This document shows, one piece after another, positions 1 to 8,600 of a stretch of DNA of 64,000 nt. A program made the translations under genes and the position numbers. This stretch comes from Rhodoferax sp. (GTDB taxonomy: Bacteria; Pseudomonadota; Gammaproteobacteria; Burkholderiales; Burkholderiaceae_C). Position 1 is the stretch's first letter; the number at the start of each line of letters is the position of its first letter. The notes under the pieces were generated by a model, which saw nothing but the letters and a program-made list of their open reading frames with translations, made no database searches and was not told the origin of the DNA. The DNA lies in assembly GCA_020048895.1 (NCBI GenBank), contig JAIFLV010000013.1:1-64000 (forward strand). Reading direction: 5' to 3'.

Positions 1-888
1 TCACCATGCATGCACGGAGTCAACCGGGAAGCTGCCATCCTTGACGGCGGCCACATAGGCTTCCAGAGCGCCCCGAATGCTGTTGGACTCCAGCATGAAA
101 TTGCGCACAAACTTGGGGTTCTTCCCGAGGTTGACGCCCAGCATGTCGTGCAGCACCAGCACCTGACCGGCCGTGCCTTTGCCAGCGCCAATGCCAATGG
201 TTGCGCAATGTTGCAGTTCTGCGGTGAGTTCGCTTGACAACTGCGCTGGCACCATTTCCAGTACCAGCATGGAAGCGCCGGCATCCTGCAATTCGTGGGC
301 CTGGCGCTTGAGTGTCTCCGCGCCTGCGGTGGTCTTGCCCTGCACCCGGTAGCCACCGAGTGCGTGGACCGTTTGCGGCGTGAGCCCCAGGTGGGCACAC
401 ACAGGGATACCGCGTTCCACCAGAAAACGCACCGTCTCAGTGGTCCAGCCGCCGCCTTCGAGTTTGACCATGTGGGCTCCTGCCTGCATCAGTACCGATG
501 CACTGCGCACAGCCTGCTCGCGTGACTCCTGGTAGGTGCCAAAAGGCATGTCGCCAATCAGCCAGGCCGTGCCCTGCGCACGGCGCAACCCGCGCGCTAC
601 GGACTCGGTGTGGTAGCGCATGTCTTCGAGCGTCACCCCCACGGTGCTGTGCAGGCCGCGGCAGACCATGCCCAGCGAGTCGCCGACCAGAATGCATTCG
701 ATGCCCGCGGCATCGGCTACGGCAGCGAAAGTGGCATCGTAAGCGGTCACCATGGCAATCTTTTCGCCCCGGCTGTGCATTTCCAGCAAGCGCGGCAGAC
801 TGATCGGTTTGCGCGTGGCCATGGGCGAGGCAGGCGGCAGCGTGCCGTAGGGGGATGCCGAGGTATTGTTGCCAGCGTCTTGCACCAT
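1..888 (-). CDS. panB: 3-methyl-2-oxobutanoate hydroxymethyltransferase
   Basis: PanB transfers a hydroxymethyl group from 5,10-methylene-THF to 2-oxoisovalerate, the first committed step of pantothenate (CoA) synthesis in the cytoplasm. The 295-residue protein shows the family motifs MVTAYDA, the metal-site segment VGDSLGM, MVKLEGG, and the catalytic-glutamate region LVLEMVP, followed by IGIGAG. The first ~22 residues are a Ser/Pro/Ala-rich extension; a second Met (MATRKPISL) would give a more typical length, so the true start may be about 66 bp further in. The stop codon is the first three bases of the window, so the gene is complete. Family assignment is secure; only the start is uncertain. 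Confidence 0.96.
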   Translation of the reverse strand: MVQDAGNNTSASPYGTLPPASPMATRKPISLPRLLEMHSRGEKIAMVTAYDATFAAVADAAGIECILVGDSLGMVCRGLHSTVGVTLEDMRYHTESVARGLRRAQGTAWLIGDMPFGTYQESREQAVRSASVLMQAGAHMVKLEGGGWTTETVRFLVERGIPVCAHLGLTPQTVHALGGYRVQGKTTAGAETLKRQAHELQDAGASMLVLEMVPAQLSSELTAELQHCATIGIGAGKGTAGQVLVLHDMLGVNLGKNPKFVRNFMLESNSIRGALEAYVAAVKDGSFPVDSVHAW

Positions 889-942
889 GGGGCGCCTTCC
901 AGAAGTAAAAAGGGTTGCGTGAACGGCCCGAATACTAACCGT

Positions 943-2238
943 TTACAGCAATTTCATCTTCTTCGCGGATTCGCGCAGCTCCGCGCGGAAGTTCGGGTGG
1001 GCGATGGCAATCAGTGCTTCGCAGCGCTGGTGCGCCGATTTGCCGCGCAGCTGGGCCACCCCAAACTCGGTCACGACGTAGTTGATGTCGTTCTTGCTGG
1101 TGCTGACATGGGTGCCAGGGGACAACCAGGGCACGATGCGCGAAATGGTGTCGTTCTTGGCCGTGGAGGGCAGCACGATGAATGCCTTGCCGCCCTTGGA
1201 GCGGTTGGCGGCGCGCACAAAATCGGTTTGCCCGCCGGTGCCGGAGTAAGGCAGAAAGCCCAGGCTTTCGGAGCCGCATTGCCCCAGAAAGTCGATCTGC
1301 ATGGTGGCATTGATGGCGTGCAGGTTGTCGTTCTGCCCTGCGATGTAGGGGTCATTGGTGAGACTGACGGGGTGCATTTCCATGGCCTGGTTGCGGTGCA
1401 GGAACCGGTACAGCTTCTTGGAGCCCAACGCAAACGTCGCCACCATCTTGCCCGGCATGAAGTTCTTGCGGGCATTGGTGATCGCGCCGGCCTCCACCAG
1501 GGTCATGATGCCGTCGCCCACCATTTCGGTGTGCACACCCAGGTCGTGCTTGTGGGTGAGTTGCATCACCACCGCGTCCGGAATGCCGCCATAGCCAATC
1601 TGCAGTGTTGCGCCATCCGGGATCATGTCTGCCACGTACTTGCCAATGGCCTCCTGCACCGGGCCAATCTTGGGCAGGCCCACCTCAAAAATGGCGTCGG
1701 TGCTCTCGGCGAGGGCCGTCACCTGAGAAATGTGGACGTGGCAGTTGCCGTTGGCAAACGGCACATTGGGGTTGACCTCCAGCACCACGGCGCGCGCTTT
1801 TGCGATGGCTGCCATGGTGTAGTCCGGGCCCAGTGAGAGCGAAAAGTAGCCGTGTTCGTCCATGGGCGAGGCCATGCTGAACACCACGTCGGCAGGTATC
1901 TGCTGGCGCTGCAGCAGGTCGGGAATTTCGGAAAAATTGGCCGGGATGAAGTCGGTCCAGCCATCGAGCCCGCCCGGGCGCGATGTACCACTGAAGAAAT
2001 AGGCCAGATGGCGCACATGCGCGACTGTTTCCGGATCGAAGTACGCAAACTTGCGCATCGGCAGTATTTGGCAAATACGCACATCCCGGAAACTGCGTCG
2101 TGCATCCGACAGGGCGGTCAGTAGGGCAGGGGGTTCACCCACTCCGGTGGGTACAACGATGGTTTCTCCATCTTGCACGATGCGAATGGCATCGTGCGCT
2201 GGGCGCAGTTTTTCCTGGTATTGGCTCTGGATAGACAT
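943..2238 (-). CDS. acetyl-CoA hydrolase/CoA-transferase family protein
   Basis: A 431-residue member of the acetyl-CoA hydrolase/transferase family (Cat1, 4-hydroxybutyrate CoA-transferase and succinyl-CoA:acetate transferase relatives). These enzymes move CoA between acyl groups through a glutamyl-CoA intermediate. The segment HTEMVGDG matches the family's active-site glutamate region, with IGYGGIPDAV before it and GGQTDFVRAA and YVVTEFGVAQLRGK after it, all typical of the C-terminal domain. A good ribosome site (AAAGGAG) precedes the ATG. It lies in the same direction as scpA, 12 bp downstream of it. The acyl substrate cannot be told from sequence; acetate or a short hydroxy acid is likely. 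Confidence 0.9.
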   Translation of the reverse strand: MSIQSQYQEKLRPAHDAIRIVQDGETIVVPTGVGEPPALLTALSDARRSFRDVRICQILPMRKFAYFDPETVAHVRHLAYFFSGTSRPGGLDGWTDFIPANFSEIPDLLQRQQIPADVVFSMASPMDEHGYFSLSLGPDYTMAAIAKARAVVLEVNPNVPFANGNCHVHISQVTALAESTDAIFEVGLPKIGPVQEAIGKYVADMIPDGATLQIGYGGIPDAVVMQLTHKHDLGVHTEMVGDGIMTLVEAGAITNARKNFMPGKMVATFALGSKKLYRFLHRNQAMEMHPVSLTNDPYIAGQNDNLHAINATMQIDFLGQCGSESLGFLPYSGTGGQTDFVRAANRSKGGKAFIVLPSTAKNDTISRIVPWLSPGTHVSTSKNDINYVVTEFGVAQLRGKSAHQRCEALIAIAHPNFRAELRESAKKMKLL

Positions 2239-2250
2239 GTGGCTCCTTTG

Positions 2251-3108
2251 TCAGGTGGGGGTGTAGGCCAGTCGCACGTAAATGGGCGCAAAAGCTTCGG
2301 CCTGGGTAATTTCGATCAGGGTTTCCTTGGCCAGTTCGAGCATGGCGATAAAGGTCACCACCAGCACCGGTGCACCGCTGGCCGGGTCGAAAAGGTCCTC
2401 GAAGCCAACAAACTTGCGGCCTTGCAGGCGCTTGAGCACGATGCTCATGTGTTCGCGCACCGAGAGTTCCTCGCGGCTGATTTTGTGGTGCTGTACCAGC
2501 TTGGCGCGTTTCAGAATGTCGCGCCAGGCGTCCGCCAGATCGGCCACATGCACATCGGGAAAGCGGGGTTGCAGCGCCTGCTCAATGAACACTTCGGCCT
2601 TAAGGAAGTCGCGCCCAAACTGTGGGATGGCATTGAGTCGCGCTGCCGCAAGCTTCATTTGCTCGTACTCGATCAGGCGGCGCACCAGTTCGGCGCGCGG
2701 GTCTTCGGCTTCCTCGCCGTCGGCCACCTTCTTGGGCGGCAGCAGCATGCGTGACTTGATTTCGATCAGCATCGCCGCCATCAGCAGGTATTCGGCTGCG
2801 AGCTCCAGATTGCGTTTGCGAATCTGCTCCACGTACACCAGATACTGCCTGGTGACGCTGAGCATGGGAATGTCCAGAATATTGAAATTCTGCTTGCGTA
2901 TCAGGTAGAGCAGCAGGTCCAGGGGCCCCTCGAAGGCTTCAAGAAACACCTCCAGCGCGTCCGGCGGGATGTACAGGTCCTGCGGCATGGCAAACAGGGG
3001 CTCGCCATACAGGCGCGCCACTGCCACGTGGTCCACCACCTCGGGGCTGGCAGACAGCGCGGACAAGGCAACCTCCGGCTGGCCATCCAGCGGGGCAATC
3101 TGCGTCAT
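2251..3108 (-). CDS. scpA: segregation and condensation protein A
   Basis: ScpA is the kleisin subunit that bridges SMC heads in the chromosome condensation complex. The 285-residue protein has the characteristic kleisin N-terminal segment (FEGPLDLLLYLIRKQ, about residues 60-75), then LDIPM, QYLVYVEQIRKRNLELAAEYLLMAA and the winged-helix C-terminal region. The first ~50 residues are an extension relative to many ScpA proteins. No clear Shine-Dalgarno is seen upstream of the ATG; the upstream spacer is almost entirely a copy of the interspersed repeat described at 3114-3172. No scpB is in view. Confidence 0.94.
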   Translation of the reverse strand: MTQIAPLDGQPEVALSALSASPEVVDHVAVARLYGEPLFAMPQDLYIPPDALEVFLEAFEGPLDLLLYLIRKQNFNILDIPMLSVTRQYLVYVEQIRKRNLELAAEYLLMAAMLIEIKSRMLLPPKKVADGEEAEDPRAELVRRLIEYEQMKLAAARLNAIPQFGRDFLKAEVFIEQALQPRFPDVHVADLADAWRDILKRAKLVQHHKISREELSVREHMSIVLKRLQGRKFVGFEDLFDPASGAPVLVVTFIAMLELAKETLIEITQAEAFAPIYVRLAYTPT

Positions 3109-3113
3109 GAAAG

Positions 3114-3172
3114 TGCTATCGGAAAAGTAGCTGGTTACGCTCTATCCACGGGCGCTACAGCCATATTTTTAC
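3114..3172 (+). repeat. interspersed ~57-bp repeat, copy 1 (intergenic)
   Basis: Reads GCTATC, then GTAGCTGGTTACGC, then GGGCGCTACAGCCATATTTT. It shares this order of blocks (GCTAT, GATAGCTGCTTACGC, GGGCGCTAGAGCC, ATTTT) with copies at 8750, 44703, 52927 and 57968. It fills nearly the whole spacer between the DUF3460 stop and the scpA start. Confidence 0.6.
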
Positions 3173-3379
3173 TTATTTGATGTCAGTCTGGTAGACGTAG
3201 GGTTTTTGCTCCACGCGCGCTTTGCGAAAGCCTATCCACGCGGCGCGGTCCACAATTTTGTCCCACAGCAGGGCGCGCCCGACGCTCTGCTGTTCAATCA
3301 GTTCCGGCCGCTTCGTTTTCAGTTCGTCAATGAACACGGTGGCATCTGAACGGTAGTCGGGGCGGCGAAAAATATGCAT
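3173..3379 (-). CDS. DUF3460 family protein
   Basis: A 68-residue protein that matches the small DUF3460 family (start MHIFRRPDYRSDATVFIDEL; later RALLWDK). The family is essentially restricted to betaproteobacteria and its function is unknown. It is basic and has no signal peptide or membrane segment. It lies upstream of and in the same direction as scpA, from which it is separated only by repeat DNA. It is divergent from the hydrogenase-4-like operon. Confidence 0.85.
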   Translation of the reverse strand: MHIFRRPDYRSDATVFIDELKTKRPELIEQQSVGRALLWDKIVDRAAWIGFRKARVEQKPYVYQTDIK

Positions 3380-3512
3380 GGCAAAGAACCTTACTGCGGA
3401 TTGTTGATTGCATTTTAGCGGGTCGCACTGGCTGCGCCCTTACGGAGTGCGCTTCGCCATCATGTACGATGACAGGTATGGCGTCCCCAGTGAATTTTTC
3501 AACCGCGATGGT

Positions 3513-5537
3513 ATGAGTGTTTTGATGCATCCTTCGTTGTGGTTGCATCTGGACTGGGTGCTGGGGGTGGTGGTGGCCTGGTTGCTGATTGGTGTGCTGG
3601 GGGTGCTGGCGTTGCGGCGCTTTCGGCTGGTGGCAATCGTTTTATTCCCCGCGGGAGCCCTGGTGTCGCTGGTGCTGATGGCCGTGGCGCTCAGTGCTGC
3701 CTTTAGCGAGGTGCAGGTGGCGGTATTGCCGCTGGGCTTGCCCCAGTTGCCATTTCATCTGCGCTTGGACAGTCTGTCAGCCTTCTTTCTCTTGCTCATC
3801 GGAGGGGTTTCGGCGGGCGTTTCGGTGTTCGCGGCGGGCTATTTTCGCCAAGGCGAGGGTACGCCGCCCGGCCTGATCTGCCTGGAGTACCACGTGTTTC
3901 TGGCCAGTATTGCCATGGTGGTGCTGGCTGACGACGCCTATGTGTTCATGGTGGCGTGGGAGACCATGGCCTTTTCCTCGTTCTTCCTGGTCATGGCCAA
4001 CCACCGCATTCCTGAGATCCGGCAAGCCGGCTACCTGTATGTGCTGGTAGCGCACATAGGCGCTTTAGGAATTTTGTTGTGCTTTGGACTGTTGCAGGCC
4101 AATACGGGCGACTATACCTTCGCCAATATGCGTGCGCAGCATCTCACGCCCTTCTGGGGTTCGGTGGCATTCGTCTTGGCGGTTTTCGGCTTTGGTGCCA
4201 AGGCCGGCTTGTTGCCGCTGCATGCCTGGTTGCCCGAAGCGCACCCGGCCGCCCCGTCACCATTCTCAGCACTGATGAGTGCCGTGATGCTGAAGATTGC
4301 GCTCTACGGCATCCTGCGCGTGTCCTTTGATTTGCTGCAAACACGCATCTGGTGGTGGGGCGTGCTGCTGATGGCCGTGGGCCTGGCCACCGCGCTGTTT
4401 GGCGTGGTGTTCTCCACCATCCAGGTGGAGATGAAGCGCCTGCTGGCGTATTCGTCGATTGAAAACATCGGACTGATCTGCGCCGGACTGGGCTTGTCGC
4501 TGCTGTTTTCGGCCTATTACATGCCAGCCCTGTCGGCACTGGCTCTTACTGCTTCGCTGTACCACATGATGAGCCATGCGTTTTTCAAGAGCCTGCTGTT
4601 TTGCAGCACAGGCGCGGTGATGCACGCGACCGGAGAACGCAGTCTGGGCAAGCTCGGCGGATTGCTGCGCTTTATGCCCTGGGTGGCCTGGCCAACCCTG
4701 GTGGGGGCCTTGTCCTGTGCCGGGTTGCCACCGTTTGGCGGCTTTGTCGCCGAGTGGCTGTTGCTGCAGAGTTTTCTGTTTACCACCGGGTTTCCCAGCC
4801 CGACGCTGGACATGCTGGTGCCGGTCATGGCCGCGCTCATTGCGCTCATTGCGGCCCTGTCCGGCTTCACCATGGTCAAGTACTTTGGCGTGATTTTTCT
4901 TGGCCAGCCCCGGGAAAACAAGTTGACCTCGGCCCACGATGCCGGTGCCTGGGAGCGCCTGGGCATGGTGTGGCTCGCGCTGGGGTGCGTTTTTCTGGGA
5001 CTGTTTCCCAACCAGATGATTGCGCTGATCGACCCGGTCACCCAAAGCCTGGTTCACGCCGGCATGGCCCACACGGTGGCAGAAAACGGCTGGTTGCTGG
5101 TGCCGGTGCATGTGGATCGTGCCAGCTATGCGCCCGCCATTTTTCTGCTGGGTGTGCTGGCCTGTGTGGGGCTCACGTTCGTGCTGGTGCGCAGGCTCTA
5201 CCACGGGCGCTTGCGCCGCGGCCCTGCGTGGGACTGCGGCCACCCGTGGCAGACCGCGCGCATGCAGGACACGGCGGAAGGCTTTGGTCAACCGATTCGC
5301 CAGATTTTTGAGCCATTCTTTCGCATCGAACGCCATCTGCCCAGCGCCTTTGATGCAGAACCCCATTACCGCGTGACCGCGCAGGATCCCTTGTGGTTCT
5401 GGCTGTACCTGCCGATCGCGCGGTTGGTGGAGCGCATCTCCAGGTTTGTAGGTTTGCTGCACCAGGGTCGTATTGCGGTATACCTGATTTACAGTTTTGT
5501 CACGCTGGTCGTGGTGCTTCTGGTGGTGCAGCGATGA
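3513..5537 (+). CDS. hyfB: hydrogenase-4-like proton-pumping subunit B (NuoL/HyfB family)
   Basis: Large multi-pass membrane subunit of the Mrp/NuoL antiporter type, about 674 residues from this start, close to the usual HyfB length. Visible family landmarks are DDAYVFMVAWETMAFSS, KAGLLPLHAWLPEAHPAAPS, MKRLLAYSSIENIG, LYHMMSHAFFKSLLF and LPPFGGFVAEWLL, with lysines and histidines in the broken helices that carry protons. The open frame extends upstream to a TTG at 3408, but ATG 3513 or ATG 3525 gives an N-terminus that goes straight into the first helix (MHPSLWLHLDWVLG); I chose 3513. It overlaps hyfC by ATGA. First gene of the Ehr-type operon; it would couple redox chemistry at HyfG/HyfI to proton or sodium movement. 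Confidence 0.9.
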   Translation: MSVLMHPSLWLHLDWVLGVVVAWLLIGVLGVLALRRFRLVAIVLFPAGALVSLVLMAVALSAAFSEVQVAVLPLGLPQLPFHLRLDSLSAFFLLLIGGVSAGVSVFAAGYFRQGEGTPPGLICLEYHVFLASIAMVVLADDAYVFMVAWETMAFSSFFLVMANHRIPEIRQAGYLYVLVAHIGALGILLCFGLLQANTGDYTFANMRAQHLTPFWGSVAFVLAVFGFGAKAGLLPLHAWLPEAHPAAPSPFSALMSAVMLKIALYGILRVSFDLLQTRIWWWGVLLMAVGLATALFGVVFSTIQVEMKRLLAYSSIENIGLICAGLGLSLLFSAYYMPALSALALTASLYHMMSHAFFKSLLFCSTGAVMHATGERSLGKLGGLLRFMPWVAWPTLVGALSCAGLPPFGGFVAEWLLLQSFLFTTGFPSPTLDMLVPVMAALIALIAALSGFTMVKYFGVIFLGQPRENKLTSAHDAGAWERLGMVWLALGCVFLGLFPNQMIALIDPVTQSLVHAGMAHTVAENGWLLVPVHVDRASYAPAIFLLGVLACVGLTFVLVRRLYHGRLRRGPAWDCGHPWQTARMQDTAEGFGQPIRQIFEPFFRIERHLPSAFDAEPHYRVTAQDPLWFWLYLPIARLVERISRFVGLLHQGRIAVYLIYSFVTLVVVLLVVQR

Positions 5538-6484
5538 GCGGTCTGGGGGTACTTTCACAACTGCTGGCGCTGCTGACCGCGCTGCTGCTGGCGCCCCTGT
5601 TGTCAGGCTGGGTCAGCATGTGGCGGCACTGGCTGCAGAACAAGTCGGCACCGGGCCTGTTGCAGCCCTACCGCATGCTGCACAAGTTGTTCCACAAGGA
5701 CTCGGTGATGGCAGAGCACGCCTCGGCGCTGTTTCGCTTTGCGCCTTATGTGATTTTCGGCTGCATGGCGCTGGCCAGTGCCATCGTGCCAACGTTGTCG
5801 ACCGATCTGCCCCTATCACCGGCAGCCGATGCCATTGCGTTGGTGGGTCTGTTTGCGTTGGCACGGGTGTTCATTTCGCTCGCCGCCATGGACGTGGGCA
5901 CCGCCTTTGGTTCGCTGGGGGCACGGCGCGAAATGCTGGTGGGCTTTCTGGCCGAGCCGGCATTGCTGATGGTGCTGTTTTGCGCCTCGATGATTTCGCG
6001 CTCGACGTCACTCACCACGATGGTGGAGACGCTGGCGCATCGCGACCTGGCGATTTACCCCAGCCTGCTGCTGGCCGGGGTGGCGTTTGCCATGGTGTCA
6101 CTGGCCGAGAACGCGCGCGTGCCGGTGGACAACCCGGATACGCACCTGGAACTGACCATGGTCCACGAGGCGCTGATCCTGGAGTATTCTGCGCGGCACC
6201 TGGCGCTCCTGGAGTGGGCTGCCAGCCTGAAGTTGTTCACCTACTCCTGCATCGGACTCGCACTGTTTTTTCCGTGGGGTGTGGCCGAGGCCAATGCGCC
6301 CGTGGCGCTGCTGTTGGCATTGCCGGTCCTGGTGTTCAAATTGGCCCTGGGTGGCATCGTGCTGGCGGTGATCGAAACGGCGAGTGCCAAGATGCGGATC
6401 TTTCGGGTGCCGGAGTTTCTGGGCACGGCCTTCCTGCTGGCGGTGATCGGTCTGTTGGTGAATGTGTTGTTGGGGGTGGGATGA
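5534..6484 (+). CDS. hyfC: hydrogenase-4-like subunit C (NuoH family)
   Basis: A 316-residue integral membrane protein of the NuoH/HycD/HyfC family, the subunit that docks the peripheral arm onto the membrane arm. Seen are the early cytoplasmic loop QPYRMLHKLFHKDSV (analogue of the NuoH loop that contacts the quinone region), a conserved acidic loop RVPVDNPDTHLELTMVHEA, and about eight hydrophobic segments. The start ATG overlaps the hyfB stop and the stop overlaps hyfE, both as ATGA, indicating translational coupling. Confidence 0.93.
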   Translation: MSGLGVLSQLLALLTALLLAPLLSGWVSMWRHWLQNKSAPGLLQPYRMLHKLFHKDSVMAEHASALFRFAPYVIFGCMALASAIVPTLSTDLPLSPAADAIALVGLFALARVFISLAAMDVGTAFGSLGARREMLVGFLAEPALLMVLFCASMISRSTSLTTMVETLAHRDLAIYPSLLLAGVAFAMVSLAENARVPVDNPDTHLELTMVHEALILEYSARHLALLEWAASLKLFTYSCIGLALFFPWGVAEANAPVALLLALPVLVFKLALGGIVLAVIETASAKMRIFRVPEFLGTAFLLAVIGLLVNVLLGVG

Positions 6485-7146
6485 ACCACTACGCACCCCA
6501 GCTCATCAATCTGTCGGCCACGCTGATTTTGCTGCTGTCGTTTGCCATGATCTCGCAGCGGCGCATTGTGTCCCTCATCCATCTGTTCACCATGCAGGGT
6601 GTTGTGCTGGTGGCGGCATCGTTCCTGCTCGGGTTTGTCACGCAGCAACCTGACCTGTATGTGTCGGGGGCCTTGACGCTGGTGCTCAAGGTGTTCTTCA
6701 TTCCCTGGATGCTGCACCGGATGATCAGAAAGCTCAACGTGCGCTGGGACGTGGAGACGCTGCTCAATATTCCCACCACCATGCTGGTCGGCATTGGCCT
6801 CGTCATCTTCGCGTTCAGCCTGGTATTGCCAATTTCCCGTCTGTCGCACTCGATTGCCAGCGGATCGCTGGGTATTGCACTGGCCTGTGTGCTGCTGTCG
6901 TTCATGATGATGATCGTGCGCTCCAAGGCCATTCCGCAGGTGATCGGATTCCTGTCGATGGAAAACGGGCTGATCTTTGCAGCCACCACCGTGACCAACG
7001 GTATGCCCATGATTGTGGAGTTTGGTATCGCACTGGATGTGCTGGTGGCGGTGCTGATTCTGGGAGTGTTCATGTTCCAGATCCGGGAGAAGTTTGACAG
7101 TCTGGACATCCACAACCTGGAAAAACTCAAGGACGACTGCGCATGA
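6481..7146 (+). CDS. hyfE: hydrogenase-4-like subunit E (NuoK-like)
   Basis: A 221-residue multi-pass protein of the HyfE family; the C-terminal half resembles NuoK (MENGLIFAATT, then a hydrophobic helix with VEFGIALDVLVAVLILGVF). HyfE has no counterpart in E. coli hydrogenase-3 and is diagnostic of hydrogenase-4/Ehr-type modules. The true start is the ATG at 6481, overlapping the hyfC stop; a longer open frame upstream in the same register is only the shadow of hyfC. The stop overlaps the hyfF start. Confidence 0.92.
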   Translation: MNHYAPQLINLSATLILLLSFAMISQRRIVSLIHLFTMQGVVLVAASFLLGFVTQQPDLYVSGALTLVLKVFFIPWMLHRMIRKLNVRWDVETLLNIPTTMLVGIGLVIFAFSLVLPISRLSHSIASGSLGIALACVLLSFMMMIVRSKAIPQVIGFLSMENGLIFAATTVTNGMPMIVEFGIALDVLVAVLILGVFMFQIREKFDSLDIHNLEKLKDDCA

Positions 7147-8597
7147 GTCCCTTGTTCTTTGCGCTGGGTTTTCCGCTGTTGGGGGGAGTGTTGTTGGCGC
7201 TGGTGGGGCAGCGCGGTTATGCGCGCGATGTGAACGTAGGTTTTAGCCTGCTGACTTTTCTGGCCGCCTGCGCCATGACCGCACAGGTGGTTCGCGATGG
7301 GCCGCAGTTGGTGTGGGACAAACAGTTTTACGTAGACCCGCTCAACGTCTTTCTGGTGACCCTGACGGCCTTTGTGGGGCTCACGACGGCCATCTTTTCG
7401 CGCCCCTATATGCGCGTGGAGCAAGACCACGGCAAGATGACACCGGTGCGCATGCGGCTGTACCACAGCATGTACCAGCTGTTCAGCTTCACCATGCTGC
7501 TGGCGCTGACCACCAACAACCTGGGCATCATCTGGGTGGCCATGGAGGCGGCCACACTCACCACCGTACTGCTGGTCAGTGTGTATCGCACATCGGCCAG
7601 TCTGGAAGCGGCGTGGAAGTACTTCATCCTGTGCGGCGTGGGCATTGCCCAGGCACTGTTTGGCACCATCCTTTTGTATATGGCAGCGGATCGGGTGCTT
7701 GGCTCCGAGCACGCCACACTCTTGTGGACCAGCCTGAACACCATCAAGAGCCAACTCGACCCCAACATCATGACGCTCGCCTTTGTGTTTCTGCTGGTGG
7801 GCTATGGCACCAAGGTCGGGCTGGTGCCGCTGCACAGCTGGCTGCCCGATGCGCACGCCGAAGGCCCAACGCCCGTGTCGGCGGTGCTCTCCGGTCTGTT
7901 GCTCAACGTGGCGATGTACGCGCTGCTGCGTTGCAAGGTGCTGGCGGATGGCGCACTCGATTCCGCCATTGCCGGGCAACTGATGATGGGCTTTGGTCTG
8001 CTGTCGGTTACCGTGGCGGCGTTTTTCCTCTCGCGCCAAAAAGATGTGAAGCGCATGTTCTCGTATTCCAGCATCGAGCACATGGGTTTGATCACCTTTG
8101 CCTTTGGCATGGGCGGGCCGCTGGCCAACTTTGCCGGTCTGCTGCACATGACGGTGCATTCGCTGGTGAAGTCCGCGATCTTCTTCGCCGTGGGGCATGC
8201 TACCCAAAAGGCCGGCACCCAGGTGATGGCCGACATTCGCGGGCTCATCAAGGTGAATCCGACCGTGGGCTGGGGTCTGATGGTGGGCACCATGGCCATT
8301 TTGGGCATGCCGCCGTTTGGCGTGTTCGCCAGCGAGTTCCTGATTTTGACTACCGCCATGCGTGAGCAGCCGTGGGCGACTCCGTTCCTATTCCTGGCCT
8401 TGGGCGTGGCGTTTGCATCGATGCTGGTGCGGGTGCTGCCCATGGTGTTTGGCGACACCATCCTCAAACCGTTGGCCCATCCGCCAGCCTTGATTCCGGT
8501 GTTTGTGCACCTTGGGCTTGCGCTGATGCTGGGTTTGTACATTCCCCCCTATTTGAATGGCTGGTATGTGCAGGCTGCTGCCATGCTGGGAGGCTAG
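7143..8597 (+). CDS. hyfF: hydrogenase-4-like subunit F (NuoN/NuoL-like antiporter)
   Basis: A second proton-conducting antiporter-type subunit, 484 residues. It shows FVFLLVGYGTKVGLVPLHSWLPDAHAEGPTP-type sequence (the conserved helix 7-8 lysine and histidine), VKRMFSYSSIEHMG and LLHMTVHSLVKSAIFF. Together with HyfB the complex has at least two potential ion channels. HyfD, a third antiporter subunit in E. coli hydrogenase-4, has no counterpart here. The start overlaps the hyfE stop (ATGA); the stop is 3 bp before hyfG. Confidence 0.93.
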   Translation: MSPLFFALGFPLLGGVLLALVGQRGYARDVNVGFSLLTFLAACAMTAQVVRDGPQLVWDKQFYVDPLNVFLVTLTAFVGLTTAIFSRPYMRVEQDHGKMTPVRMRLYHSMYQLFSFTMLLALTTNNLGIIWVAMEAATLTTVLLVSVYRTSASLEAAWKYFILCGVGIAQALFGTILLYMAADRVLGSEHATLLWTSLNTIKSQLDPNIMTLAFVFLLVGYGTKVGLVPLHSWLPDAHAEGPTPVSAVLSGLLLNVAMYALLRCKVLADGALDSAIAGQLMMGFGLLSVTVAAFFLSRQKDVKRMFSYSSIEHMGLITFAFGMGGPLANFAGLLHMTVHSLVKSAIFFAVGHATQKAGTQVMADIRGLIKVNPTVGWGLMVGTMAILGMPPFGVFASEFLILTTAMREQPWATPFLFLALGVAFASMLVRVLPMVFGDTILKPLAHPPALIPVFVHLGLALMLGLYIPPYLNGWYVQAAAMLGG

Positions 8598-8600
8598 GCC

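Noticed and set aside
610-1836. A 408-codon plus-strand open frame
   Set aside because: It is the antisense shadow of the CoA-transferase and panB genes; the protein is His/Gly/Val-rich and matches nothing.
3408-3512. N-terminal extension of hyfB from TTG 3408
   Set aside because: No ribosome site, and the sequence has no similarity to HyfB, which starts directly with its first helix.
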